64,000 nucleotides of DNA from JAAZNF01 sp964561025 (lineage in GTDB: Bacteria > Myxococcota > B64-G9). Below are positions 8,088 to 16,236 of this stretch, one piece after another. The notes under the pieces were generated by a model. The model ran no database searches, had not been told where the DNA came from, and saw nothing but the letters and a program-made list of their open reading frames with translations. Numbering within the stretch: the stretch's first letter is position 1; each line of letters opens with the position of its first letter. A program made the position numbers and the translations under genes. Location of the stretch: NCBI GenBank assembly GCA_964561025.1, contig CAZLNM010000002.1:1-64000 (forward strand). Reading direction: 5' to 3'.

Positions 8088-11000
8088 TCGTAGACGTAGT
8101 CGAAGGTGGTCATGGAGCCGGGGTAGCCGTCGCGCCCGCCGTTCGGCTTGTCGGCGAAGACGTCGTGGACGACGAGGCGGATGAGCTTGCGCCCGGGATC
8201 GGCGCCGGTCACGGTGATGCCGCGGTAGGTGACCGGGAACTCCTCGGTGCCGTTCCAGCGGTTCTTATCGGAGGGCGTGCCGATGGTGTACTTGTACTTG
8301 ATGGACTCGTTGCGCTGGGCGTTGATGACCAGGGTCCACTTGCGATCCGCGGCGGCGGCGTCGGCGGGGCACTGCGGGTCGCCGTCGTCGCACAACGACA
8401 CGTCGTTGGGCACCCACTTGTCGCCCTGGGCTCCCAGGGCCGGCAGGTTGCCGGCGATGTACACGATGCCGCTGCCGTGGGGCGGGGGCGGGGTGGTGCA
8501 GCAGGTGCCGTAGGTGTCGCGCGCGATGCGGCTGCCGGACACGTCCACCTCGAAGACCACCTTCACCACGTTGGTGGCGTCCTCGAAGATCACCTGGGTG
8601 CCCATGTTCGGCGCCAGGTCGATGTCGGCGCCGCCCTGGGCCGCCACCACCGCCACCTCCAGCGGATCGCCGAAGGTGAGGTTGAGATCGGAGAGCGGGA
8701 TCTTGAGCTCGACCACCTTGCCGGCGCTCTGCTCGCTGGGGCCGGCGATCTGGGCGGTGAGCCCCGGCTGCTCGGCCCAGCCGCCGTTGCCGTCGGCAGC
8801 GTAGCGCAGCTTGACGGGCTGGTTGCCGGCGAAGTCCATCACCAGGACCCGGGCCGGCCCGGGAGCGGGCGCGCCGGTCTTCTTGCCGCCGGCCTTGAAG
8901 ACGAGCGGCGAGCCGTTGCGCGTGGCGTCGCCGGCCGGGTCTGTGACGAAGGTCCCGGTGTCGGGGTTGGTGATGTGCTTGTGGTTGAAGTAGAACTCGA
9001 GCTTGAAGGCGTTGGCGCCCGAGTTCAGCCGGGTGCGCAGGTCGAGGTTGGCGGCCACCGCCAGGTAGAGGTTCTGGTTGTCGTAGCCGTAGTACACCCG
9101 GTTGATGATGTCGTCGGGGTTGGCCACCGCGCCGCTGTCGGAGTCGTTGTAGAAGCCTCCCTCGTCGATCCACTCCGCCTCCGAGGGCATAAAGACCCCG
9201 TCGATGGCGGGCGGCCGGGTGAACGGCCCCTTGGGCGTCTTGCCCGACTCCTGGATGATCACCGGGCACAGGTAGGGCTCGATGGTGTTGGGGGCGAGCG
9301 CCTGGTTCATGAAGGCGTACACCCCGTTGAGGTGGGCGCGGAAGCCCCGGTCGAAGGGCGTGTCGTCGTTGGCCGGGGTGATCATGTCCTGCCCGAACCA
9401 CCAGAACCAGTCGCTGCCCTCGGCGGCGTACAGCTCCTCCCAGGCCATGTAGATCTGGAACTCGCGGCTCTGCGGATCGGTGGGCGGTTCGGCCAGCGGG
9501 TTGGGGCGCGGCAGGCGCGAGCGCTCCAGGTCCTGACGGGTGCGCAGCAGGCAGTTCCAGGCCACGTTCTCCTCGGGCTCGCCCACCCAGATGCCGAAGT
9601 TGCCGTCGATCCACGAGCCGGCCGAGAGGTGGGTGAGCAGGGTGAGCGACTCGGCGGGGTGGGCCGGCACGTTGCGGGCCGCGTTGCCCTCCAGGTACTC
9701 GCTGCCGGTCACGGAGATCACCTCGCCGGCGTCGTAGGAGCGCTCCAGCGCCTGGTACAGCTCGTGCAGGAAGCGCTTGCCGTCCATGTCCTTGGCGTAG
9801 CTCTCCCAGGCGTTCTCGCCGTCCATGATGACGGTGAGCAGCCGGTCGGGCTCGCCCAGCGAGGGGGCCTGGGCCAGCACGTCGCCCATGAAGGAGGCCG
9901 CCGCCTGCGGGCCGGTCATGCCCTGGTAGCGGAAGCCGATGGCGTTGGACAGCCCGGTGTCGCGGAACACGATGGCCAGCGGGCGGGTGCTCCCCTGCGC
10001 CCGGTAGGCGAACCAGTGGCGCTGGTTGCTCGGGGTGGAGGCGGCCAGCACCTCCTGGCCGGTGGCCACCCACAGCAGGCCCGCGTCCACGAAGTCGTCC
10101 ACCACCGACTGGGCCACCGAGCCCTCGCCCGGCCACATGCCGCGCGGGTCCACTCCGAAGATGCCGCGGAAGAACTTCACCGCCTTGGTCACCTGGTCGC
10201 GCGCGTCCTGCGGGTAACGGAAGGGTGGCTCGGGCAGCGGATCCCAGGGCTGGTTCTCGCGCGCCGCGTCGGTGTCGTGCAGAAGCGGCAGGATGGGGTG
10301 GTAGAAGGGTGTGGTGAGCACCTCGATCTGGCCGGTGCTGCCGGCGGTGACCGGGTACAAGAGTTTCTGGTGGACGGGGATGACGTTGGCCATGACCTTG
10401 TAGTTCTCGGCCACCAGGCGGTTGCACAGGTCCTCGGTGATGGGCTGCTTGAGCCAGAAGGTCCCGTCGGCGCGCTCCTCCACCACGTCGGAGAGGTCCA
10501 CCACCCAGCCGTTCGGGAGCTGGACCGCCGAGCGCAAAAAGTCCGGGTCGAACCAACTGATCTCGAACCAGCCCTTCAGGTTGAGGAAGTCCTCCTGGGT
10601 GTAGCTCGAGCGCGCCTTGTCGCGAAGCGCCCGGTACTCGGGGAAGCGCTGCATCATGACGTCGGAGGTGCTCACGCAGCTCCAGGGGTCCTTGTGCAGC
10701 AGGCCGAGCTGGACCTCGCTGACGTTGGCCGGGGTGGGGGTGGGCTTCAGCAAGAGATCGATCCAGGGATCGGTGTGGCCCTCCCAGGCGGCCAAGAACT
10801 GCGCGGCGTTCACCCGGTTGCGGGCGATGTCCACGAACGGCCCCAGCCGGTCGAGGTAATAAGTCTTGAGCTGGGTGAGCAGCACCGAGGTGAGGTTCAC
10901 GTTGAGGTGGACCTTGGGGTACCCCGCCAGCATGGCCGCCATGTCGTAGTAGTCCTTGGTGGCGTGCTTGCGCACCCAGGGCGACATGAGCTGGTCGCGC

Positions 11001-11578
11001 ATGGCGTCGAGGTACAGCGGCTGGTGCTGGTGCCAGATGAGGTTGAGGTACAGGGTGCGGCGGATCTTGTCGGCGCGGTTGCAGGTGGAGGAGATGCGGT
11101 TGCCGGCCAGATCGGTGACGTTGCTCGCCAGCAGCTGGTAGTCGGTGCCGGCGATGAACTGGGTGCCCTGCGCCACCTGCAAGCGCACGTAGCGGCCCGA
11201 GGCGCTGGCGGCAACGAGCGTGACGGTGTCGCCGCTCGAGCCGCGCACCGAATAGTTGGAGAGCGTGCCGGCGCTGGCCGGGTCCATGGGCTCGGAGAAG
11301 TGGGCGGTGATGATGCCCGCTCCGGGGGAGAAGGCGTTGATCAGGCAGGGCGGTGTGGTGTCCGGCACGCCGTCGTCGGCCGTGCCCGGATCGCCATCGG
11401 TGCCGGGCCCGCCGTCGTCGCCGAGGATGTCGCCGCCGTCGGGGCGATCGCGGTCCTCGCTGACGTCCCCGTCGGCGTCCCGGCCCGCGTCCGGGTGCAG
11501 GTCGGGGTGCGAGCAAGCGGCCAGGCCCTGCGCCGCAAACCACCACAACACGAATGCCGTCCGCAGGAAGCTTTTCAT
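8084..11578 (-). CDS. Secreted GH57 alpha-glucan hydrolase lipoprotein with CBM20-like domain
   Basis: A protein of 1164 residues. A Sec signal ends in the lipobox LAAC (Cys22), followed by an Asp/Gly-rich spacer (residues 25-75) and a bacterial Ig-like/SbsA-type domain (about 78-165). The GH57 core has motif 1 LIWHQHQPLY (residues 180-189), GMWPGEGSV with candidate nucleophile Glu485, and VIMDGENAWE with candidate acid Asp586. The C-terminal part has a CBM9/DOMON-like region (about 840-1030) and, at about 1040-1164, a starch-binding CBM20-like domain (VYIAGNLPALG). It should cleave alpha-1,4/1,6 glucans outside the cell or in the periplasm. It starts 2 bases after the TIG lipoprotein gene, so both form one operon. 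Confidence 0.88.
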   Translation of the reverse strand: MKSFLRTAFVLWWFAAQGLAACSHPDLHPDAGRDADGDVSEDRDRPDGGDILGDDGGPGTDGDPGTADDGVPDTTPPCLINAFSPGAGIITAHFSEPMDPASAGTLSNYSVRGSSGDTVTLVAASASGRYVRLQVAQGTQFIAGTDYQLLASNVTDLAGNRISSTCNRADKIRRTLYLNLIWHQHQPLYLDAMRDQLMSPWVRKHATKDYYDMAAMLAGYPKVHLNVNLTSVLLTQLKTYYLDRLGPFVDIARNRVNAAQFLAAWEGHTDPWIDLLLKPTPTPANVSEVQLGLLHKDPWSCVSTSDVMMQRFPEYRALRDKARSSYTQEDFLNLKGWFEISWFDPDFLRSAVQLPNGWVVDLSDVVEERADGTFWLKQPITEDLCNRLVAENYKVMANVIPVHQKLLYPVTAGSTGQIEVLTTPFYHPILPLLHDTDAARENQPWDPLPEPPFRYPQDARDQVTKAVKFFRGIFGVDPRGMWPGEGSVAQSVVDDFVDAGLLWVATGQEVLAASTPSNQRHWFAYRAQGSTRPLAIVFRDTGLSNAIGFRYQGMTGPQAAASFMGDVLAQAPSLGEPDRLLTVIMDGENAWESYAKDMDGKRFLHELYQALERSYDAGEVISVTGSEYLEGNAARNVPAHPAESLTLLTHLSAGSWIDGNFGIWVGEPEENVAWNCLLRTRQDLERSRLPRPNPLAEPPTDPQSREFQIYMAWEELYAAEGSDWFWWFGQDMITPANDDTPFDRGFRAHLNGVYAFMNQALAPNTIEPYLCPVIIQESGKTPKGPFTRPPAIDGVFMPSEAEWIDEGGFYNDSDSGAVANPDDIINRVYYGYDNQNLYLAVAANLDLRTRLNSGANAFKLEFYFNHKHITNPDTGTFVTDPAGDATRNGSPLVFKAGGKKTGAPAPGPARVLVMDFAGNQPVKLRYAADGNGGWAEQPGLTAQIAGPSEQSAGKVVELKIPLSDLNLTFGDPLEVAVVAAQGGADIDLAPNMGTQVIFEDATNVVKVVFEVDVSGSRIARDTYGTCCTTPPPPHGSGIVYIAGNLPALGAQGDKWVPNDVSLCDDGDPQCPADAAAADRKWTLVINAQRNESIKYKYTIGTPSDKNRWNGTEEFPVTYRGITVTGADPGRKLIRLVVHDVFADKPNGGRDGYPGSMTTFDYVYE

Positions 11579-11580
11579 CG

Positions 11581-14500
11581 TTAGCGCGCCTCGAAAACGA
11601 AGACCTGGGATACGCTGCAGCTCTGCCCGGTCGAGCCGCCGGTATCGGCGCTGTCCAGGGGCAGGGTGTCGTTGGAGCGGTACTGGCCGTCCTGGTTGAG
11701 CAGGCGCAAAAAAAGCGCCACCTGCCGCCCGCCCGTGGGCAGCGGGCCGCCGAGCAGTTTCTGCCAGGGCAGGGCGATCTCCACCGCTCCGCTCCCGGCC
11801 TTGACGATGGCGCCATCCTCCCACCAGAAGTCGCCCGGTGCCGCCGGCGCGGCGATGCGGCGCAGGCCGGCGTCCGCCACCAGGCCGCCTTCCACCGAGG
11901 CCATGCCCTTGCTGCCGGCGGCGAACTCCGCCCCGAAGCCCGGGACTGTCGCGTTGCAGATGGAGGAGATGGCGTTGTCCAGGGCGCCGTCGCTGTCGAA
12001 CAGGGTGTTCGCGTCGCGCACGCCGCTCTGGGTGCCGAAGTCCACGTCCAGGTAGGCGATCAGGGCGTTGGCGGGCTCGACCTTGCCCACGATGCCAAGG
12101 TACAGGTTGGTATCGTCGAAGGCGACGAAGAGCTGGTCCGCGAAGTTCTCGCCCCAGTTGGAGCCGGCCGGGTTCTCGCCGGCCAAGAACGGGGCGGCCC
12201 AGTCGGTCCCCGCGGTGGTGTCGATGGCCCCGTCGATGACCGGCCGGCCGGCGGTGAGGCGCAGCACGTAGGAGAAGGCGTTGGCGAGCTCGGCCGTGTC
12301 GTTGTTCGGATTCTTCACTCTGACCGTCACCCGCCCGGCGGCGTGCGCCGGGGTGGTGGCCCGCAAGGTGTGGGCGTCCACGAAAGTGGTCGAGAGCGCC
12401 TGGCCGTCGATGGCAACGGTGGCGCCGTCCGCGAAGCCGTCTCCCGACACGGTGACCAGCGTCCCGCCCAGGATCGAGCCCGCCGCGGGCTGGACCGAGC
12501 GCACCCGGAAGGCGCCGACCGCCTCGACCGTGGCCTTGCCGGCGTTGGCGCTGGAGTACCCGTCCGTGGTGCCGTTGCCGTCGGCCACCACCCAGGTGTC
12601 GCCGTTGTCCAGCGAGAAGCGGCAGGCGTAGTCGTACGGGCCCGCGCTGGCGATGGTGATGCTGCCCTGGTACTCGTCGTTGTTGCCGCAGTCGCCGCAA
12701 CCGGCGTTGAAGCTCATGTCGCCAAAGCTCCAGGCGCCGCCGAGCGGATCGCTCCCGGCCGGGCCGAAGCCCACCTGGGCCAGGATGCCCGCCCCCGGCC
12801 CCGCGCCCTCGGTGACGCCGGCCTCGTACACGCGGCAGAAGATGGGCGGCGAGGCCTCCCCGGCGGTGAGCGCCAGGGTGAGCGGGTACTGCAGGATGGC
12901 CCAGTCCACCTGGGGCTTCTGGTAGGTGAAGCCGTTCGGCAGGGTGGCCTCTTGCAGGCTGGGGTTCACCACCCGCACGGCCACCGGCCCCTCGGCGTGC
13001 GCCGGGGTGAGGCACTGGATGCTGCCGGCGTTCTGGACGATCACCGAGGTGGCGGGGCTGCCGCCGAACTCGACCTGGGCGCCGGAGGCGAAGCCGGTGC
13101 CGAGCACGCTCACGGTGTCGCCGCCCTTGGTGGAGCCCGTGGCGGGCGACACCCGCTCGATGCGCAGCACGCCGCCCTCTACGTACTCGAAGCCGTCCGG
13201 GAAGGTGGCCGACAGGTTGCCGGGGTTGGTCACCGTGACGCCCACCTTGCCGGCGGCGTGGGGCGGGGTCGCGCAGGTGAGCTCCACCGGCGAGACGAAG
13301 GCCACGTTGCTGGCGGCAGCGCCGCCGAAACTCACCGTGGCGCCCTGGGCGAAGCGCCGCCCGGTCAGGCGGACCTGGGTCCCGCCGGCGGTCGGGCCCA
13401 TGCCCGGTTCGACGAACAGGATCTCGGGGACCTCGCCGCTGCCGAAGCTGAAGCCGGAGGCCAGCTCGGCGAACGAGCCGTCCAGGTTGGTGACGCGCAC
13501 CGTGACCGGGCCGGCGGCGTGTGCCGGGGTGACGCAGTCGATCTGGGTGGCGCTCTTCAACGTCACCCCGCTCGCCTCCGCTCCGCCGAAGCTCACCCGG
13601 GCCCCGGCGGCGAAGCCGCTGCCGTACACCGACACCGCCGTCCCGCCCTCGGGCGGGCCGGAGGCGGGCACCACCGAGCTCAGGCTCACCGCGCCGCCGC
13701 CCTCGCACACGATGACGGTGGTGTTCTTGATCTTGCCGCGGCTCTCCGGCTCCAAGAACACCGGAGACTCGGCGAAGTCCGTCGGGCCCGCGCAGTTGGT
13801 GTAGGCGCTCACCCCGTCGGAGAGGGCGTCGCCGCGCTTGTACTCGAGGTCGCCGATGAGGAACACGAACTGTACGTGCTGGCCGGCGTAGAGCATGCCG
13901 TCATGGGGCCCCAGGTTCTCGGCGTGGTGGTAGGTGTAGATGCCGTCGCCCGCCGCCTGGTCTCCCTTCTGCCCGTTGTCCAGGAGCTGGCGCCGGTCCC
14001 AGGAGTTCATGGTGCCCTTGAGATAGATCTTGTCGACCGCGGGGTCGAAGGGCAGAAAGCCCGAGTTGAGCTTGGAGGTGTCCAGTTTCACGATGAGATC
14101 GTAGGTGCCGAAGGCGTGGATGAAGTAGCCGGGGGCGGCGATGCGCTCGGTGGAGTCGCGCGGCAGGACGAACTTCCCGTTGGGGCCCTCCCAGATCCAG
14201 TTGTCGAACTCGTTGATCACGCCGTACTGGAACTCCTGGTCGCCCGAGCCCGAGGCCTTGACGTACACCTCGGCCGAGAAGATGTGGTCGCCGGCCACCG
14301 CCCCGGGCATCTCGTGCCCGCCCTGGGAGATGGGCCCGTCGTCGTACAGCGGCGGATAGGGCCCCTGCTCGGCGCCCCAGGAGGCGTCGAAGGTGATGAT
14401 GTTCGTCCGCTCGTCGTACACGAACGAGCCCTTCCACTCCAGCGCCCCGCCGGCGTAGGTCTGGTTGGCGGTGTCGTCCACGAAGAAGGTCACCGAGGCG

Positions 14501-14688
14501 TAGCCGTCCGGCTTCACCCAGCGGGCCGTGCCGTCGCCGCCACCCCCGTCGCCGTCGCCGGCGTCACCGCCGTCGCCGTGGCCGTTGCCACCGCCGCCGC
14601 AGGCGAGGACAAACGCACAAAGAAGCGCGCCGAGCAGGGTGGCGCGGGCCGGAATCCGCGGGATTCCGTATGGGATGGAAGAATGCAT
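11581..14688 (-). CDS. Large lipoprotein with four IPT/TIG domains and carbohydrate-enzyme-like ends
   Basis: A protein of 1035 residues. The signal peptide ends in FVLAC followed by Gly/Asp-rich sequence, so it is a lipoprotein. Residues about 60-330 hold CBM/E-set-like beta domains of the kind seen before pullulanases (YLKGTMNSWDRRQLL). Four IPT/TIG domains follow; each begins like VVPASGPPEGGT and ends like TPAHAAGPVTVRVTN. The last 250 residues resemble a DOMON/CBM9-like module (VIDGAIDTT). No glycosidase active site is visible, so I infer a glucan-binding or scaffold partner of the GH57 enzyme encoded 2 bases downstream. An internal segment with two CxxC-like pairs (CGDCGNN) interrupts the TIG series. 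Confidence 0.8.
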   Translation of the reverse strand: MHSSIPYGIPRIPARATLLGALLCAFVLACGGGGNGHGDGGDAGDGDGGGGDGTARWVKPDGYASVTFFVDDTANQTYAGGALEWKGSFVYDERTNIITFDASWGAEQGPYPPLYDDGPISQGGHEMPGAVAGDHIFSAEVYVKASGSGDQEFQYGVINEFDNWIWEGPNGKFVLPRDSTERIAAPGYFIHAFGTYDLIVKLDTSKLNSGFLPFDPAVDKIYLKGTMNSWDRRQLLDNGQKGDQAAGDGIYTYHHAENLGPHDGMLYAGQHVQFVFLIGDLEYKRGDALSDGVSAYTNCAGPTDFAESPVFLEPESRGKIKNTTVIVCEGGGAVSLSSVVPASGPPEGGTAVSVYGSGFAAGARVSFGGAEASGVTLKSATQIDCVTPAHAAGPVTVRVTNLDGSFAELASGFSFGSGEVPEILFVEPGMGPTAGGTQVRLTGRRFAQGATVSFGGAAASNVAFVSPVELTCATPPHAAGKVGVTVTNPGNLSATFPDGFEYVEGGVLRIERVSPATGSTKGGDTVSVLGTGFASGAQVEFGGSPATSVIVQNAGSIQCLTPAHAEGPVAVRVVNPSLQEATLPNGFTYQKPQVDWAILQYPLTLALTAGEASPPIFCRVYEAGVTEGAGPGAGILAQVGFGPAGSDPLGGAWSFGDMSFNAGCGDCGNNDEYQGSITIASAGPYDYACRFSLDNGDTWVVADGNGTTDGYSSANAGKATVEAVGAFRVRSVQPAAGSILGGTLVTVSGDGFADGATVAIDGQALSTTFVDAHTLRATTPAHAAGRVTVRVKNPNNDTAELANAFSYVLRLTAGRPVIDGAIDTTAGTDWAAPFLAGENPAGSNWGENFADQLFVAFDDTNLYLGIVGKVEPANALIAYLDVDFGTQSGVRDANTLFDSDGALDNAISSICNATVPGFGAEFAAGSKGMASVEGGLVADAGLRRIAAPAAPGDFWWEDGAIVKAGSGAVEIALPWQKLLGGPLPTGGRQVALFLRLLNQDGQYRSNDTLPLDSADTGGSTGQSCSVSQVFVFEAR

Positions 14689-14710
14689 AAGACTCCTCCC
14701 GGGTAGTCAC

Positions 14711-14725
14711 GCCCGGTTTTCGGGC
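14711..14725 (-). promoter_or_regulatory. Small hairpin in the leader of the TIG/GH57 operon
   Basis: A perfect 5-bp stem GCCCG/CGGGC with a 5-base loop lies 23 bases upstream of the ATG at 14688, just before a GGAGG ribosome site. On the minus strand a possible -10 box TAGTAT lies about 10 bases further upstream. It may stabilise the leader or be incidental. Confidence 0.3.
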
Positions 14726-14814
14726 GGCACATACTAGCACTTTCCTGGTGCGGAAAAAACACACTTTCACCGCCGCGAGGCCAAGCCGCCGCCGCGGACG
14801 AGGTGAAAAAACTC

Positions 14815-14843
14815 TTGAAATCAACGCCCGGAACGGGTATGAA
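14815..14843 (+). promoter_or_regulatory. Sigma70-type promoter of the fluoride-riboswitch operon
   Basis: TTGAAA (14815-14820) and TATGAA (14838-14843) are separated by 17 bases, a near-consensus housekeeping promoter. Transcription would start near 14850, giving a leader of about 150 bases that contains the riboswitch before the ATG at 15001. Confidence 0.7.
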
Positions 14844-14857
14844 CAACATGGTTTCGA

Positions 14858-14912
14858 GGGCGGTGGAGTCCGCCGACAACCGCCACGTCCTTCCGTGGCC
14901 GATGACTCCTGC
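14858..14912 (+). promoter_or_regulatory. Fluoride riboswitch (crcB motif)
   Basis: The sequence folds as the crcB aptamer. P1 is GGCGG (14859-14863) paired with CCGCC (14870-14874), with loop TGGAGT. A short joining segment GACAAC follows, then a 6-bp stem GCCACG/CGTGGC (14882-14899), and then CGATGACTCCT (14900-14910). The loop bases GGAGT (14865-14869) can pair with ACTCC (14905-14909) to form the diagnostic pseudoknot. From memory this matches the consensus GGCGAUGGAGU-CGCC...GAUGACUCCU closely. Known crcB riboswitches turn on fluoride exporters, including CPA antiporters, which fits the gene downstream. The expression platform between 14913 and 15000 is not obvious. Confidence 0.9.
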
Positions 14913-15000
14913 GGGGCGGTCCCTGCGGCGAGGTCATTTGGGCCACACGCCGGGCCGTCTCCGAGAAAAACACCTTGTGAAGCAGTCTCAGGAGCGAGCC

Positions 15001-16236
15001 ATGGAACATTTCTTTCTTCTTGCCGCCCTGTGGATGGGCATGGCGCTTCTTGCCACCTTCCTGGGGTCCTTGTTCAGGATCTCGAACGCCCTGCTCGAGA
15101 TCACCGTGGGGTTAGTCGCCGACGCCGTGGCCAGCCGCTTCTTCGAGCCCGGCGCGCTGGGCAGCTCGGAGCCGTGGTTGCTCTTCATCTGCGGGACGGG
15201 CGCGGTGATGCTGACCTTCCTGGCCGGCGCCGAGTTGGAGCCGGCCATGATGCGGGAGCGCTGGAAGGAAGTCTCACTGGTGGGCCTGTTGAGTTTCCTG
15301 TTGCCCTTCCTGGCCTGCATGGCGCTGTCCCGCTTCGTGCTCGGCTGGTCGGCGCCGGCGAGCTGGCTGGCCGGCATCGCCTTGTCCACCACCTCCATGG
15401 CGGTGGTGTACACCGTGATGCTCGAGACCGGTCTCAATCGGACCGAGTACGGCAAGGGCATCCTGGGGGCCTGCTTCGTAACCGACCTGGCCACGGTGAT
15501 CGCGCTGGGCCTGATGTTCTCGCCCTTCTCGTGGAAAACGGCGGTGTTCCTCATCGGGTGTTTTTTGGCCCTGGTGGCGCTACCCGGGCTCACCATGCGG
15601 CTGTCCAACCACTACTCCAACCGCACCTCGGCCTTTCGAACCAAGTGGGTGCTGTTCGTGCTGTTCGGTCTCGGCGGACTGGCGGCCTGGAGCGGCAGCG
15701 AGCCGGTGTTGCCGGCGTACCTCGCGGGAATGATGCTGTCACGAGAGTTCTCGCAGGATCAGTCCTTCATTCGCCGGTTGCGGACGCTGACCATTGGCTT
15801 TCTGAGCCCTTTCTACTTTCTCCGGGCGGGGTCGCTGGTGTCCCTGCCGGCGCTTTCGGCCGCGCTGCCGGCCTTCCTGGTTCTGCTCGGCGGGAAAGTG
15901 GCCGCCAAGGTGCTGGGGGTTCTTCCCGCGGTGAGCGTGTTTCGCAAGGAACGGCGCGAGCGGTGGTACTATACCCTCTTGATGTCCACCGGCCTCACCT
16001 TCGGCACCATCTCAGCGCTGTTCGGTTTGCAGCGTGGCATCGTGAACCCGGAGCAGTATTCGCTCCTGGTGGCGGTGGTCATTGGCTCGGCGGTGGTGCC
16101 AACCATGGCGGCGGGCGCCTGGTTCATCCCGCGGAACTTGCTGAATCCCGACATCCGGCAATCCATCGAGGCGGAACAGGCCGCCGTGCGAGCCCGGCGG
16201 CAGTCCGGCGGCATGGAGCCGAGGGAGGAAGGCTGA
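15001..16236 (+). CDS. Fluoride-riboswitch-controlled CPA-family cation/proton antiporter
   Basis: A protein of 411 residues with about 12 membrane segments and the monovalent cation:proton antiporter (CPA, KefB/NapA-like) fold. The half-helix/ion-site region is near residues 121-165 (STTSMAVVYT, then FVTDLATVIAL with the conserved Thr-Asp). The ATG at 15001 is preferred over upstream frame-open codons because AGGAG lies 7 bases upstream and the riboswitch occupies the earlier sequence. CPA antiporters under crcB riboswitches are thought to expel fluoride (F-/H+ exchange) or maintain ion balance during fluoride stress; this gene should be induced by fluoride. The stop overlaps the dynamin gene by one base (TGATG). 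Confidence 0.88.
   Translation: MEHFFLLAALWMGMALLATFLGSLFRISNALLEITVGLVADAVASRFFEPGALGSSEPWLLFICGTGAVMLTFLAGAELEPAMMRERWKEVSLVGLLSFLLPFLACMALSRFVLGWSAPASWLAGIALSTTSMAVVYTVMLETGLNRTEYGKGILGACFVTDLATVIALGLMFSPFSWKTAVFLIGCFLALVALPGLTMRLSNHYSNRTSAFRTKWVLFVLFGLGGLAAWSGSEPVLPAYLAGMMLSREFSQDQSFIRRLRTLTIGFLSPFYFLRAGSLVSLPALSAALPAFLVLLGGKVAAKVLGVLPAVSVFRKERRERWYYTLLMSTGLTFGTISALFGLQRGIVNPEQYSLLVAVVIGSAVVPTMAAGAWFIPRNLLNPDIRQSIEAEQAAVRARRQSGGMEPREEG

Noticed and set aside
8066..11584. A long open frame on the plus strand across the GH57 gene
   Set aside because: It is antisense to a gene with clear catalytic motifs and has a Gly/Val/Arg-biased composition expected from a high-GC shadow frame.
14748..15000. 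An N-terminal extension of the antiporter or a small peptide gene in its leader
   Set aside because: This stretch is occupied by the promoter and the fluoride riboswitch, and the ATG at 15001 has the ribosome site.
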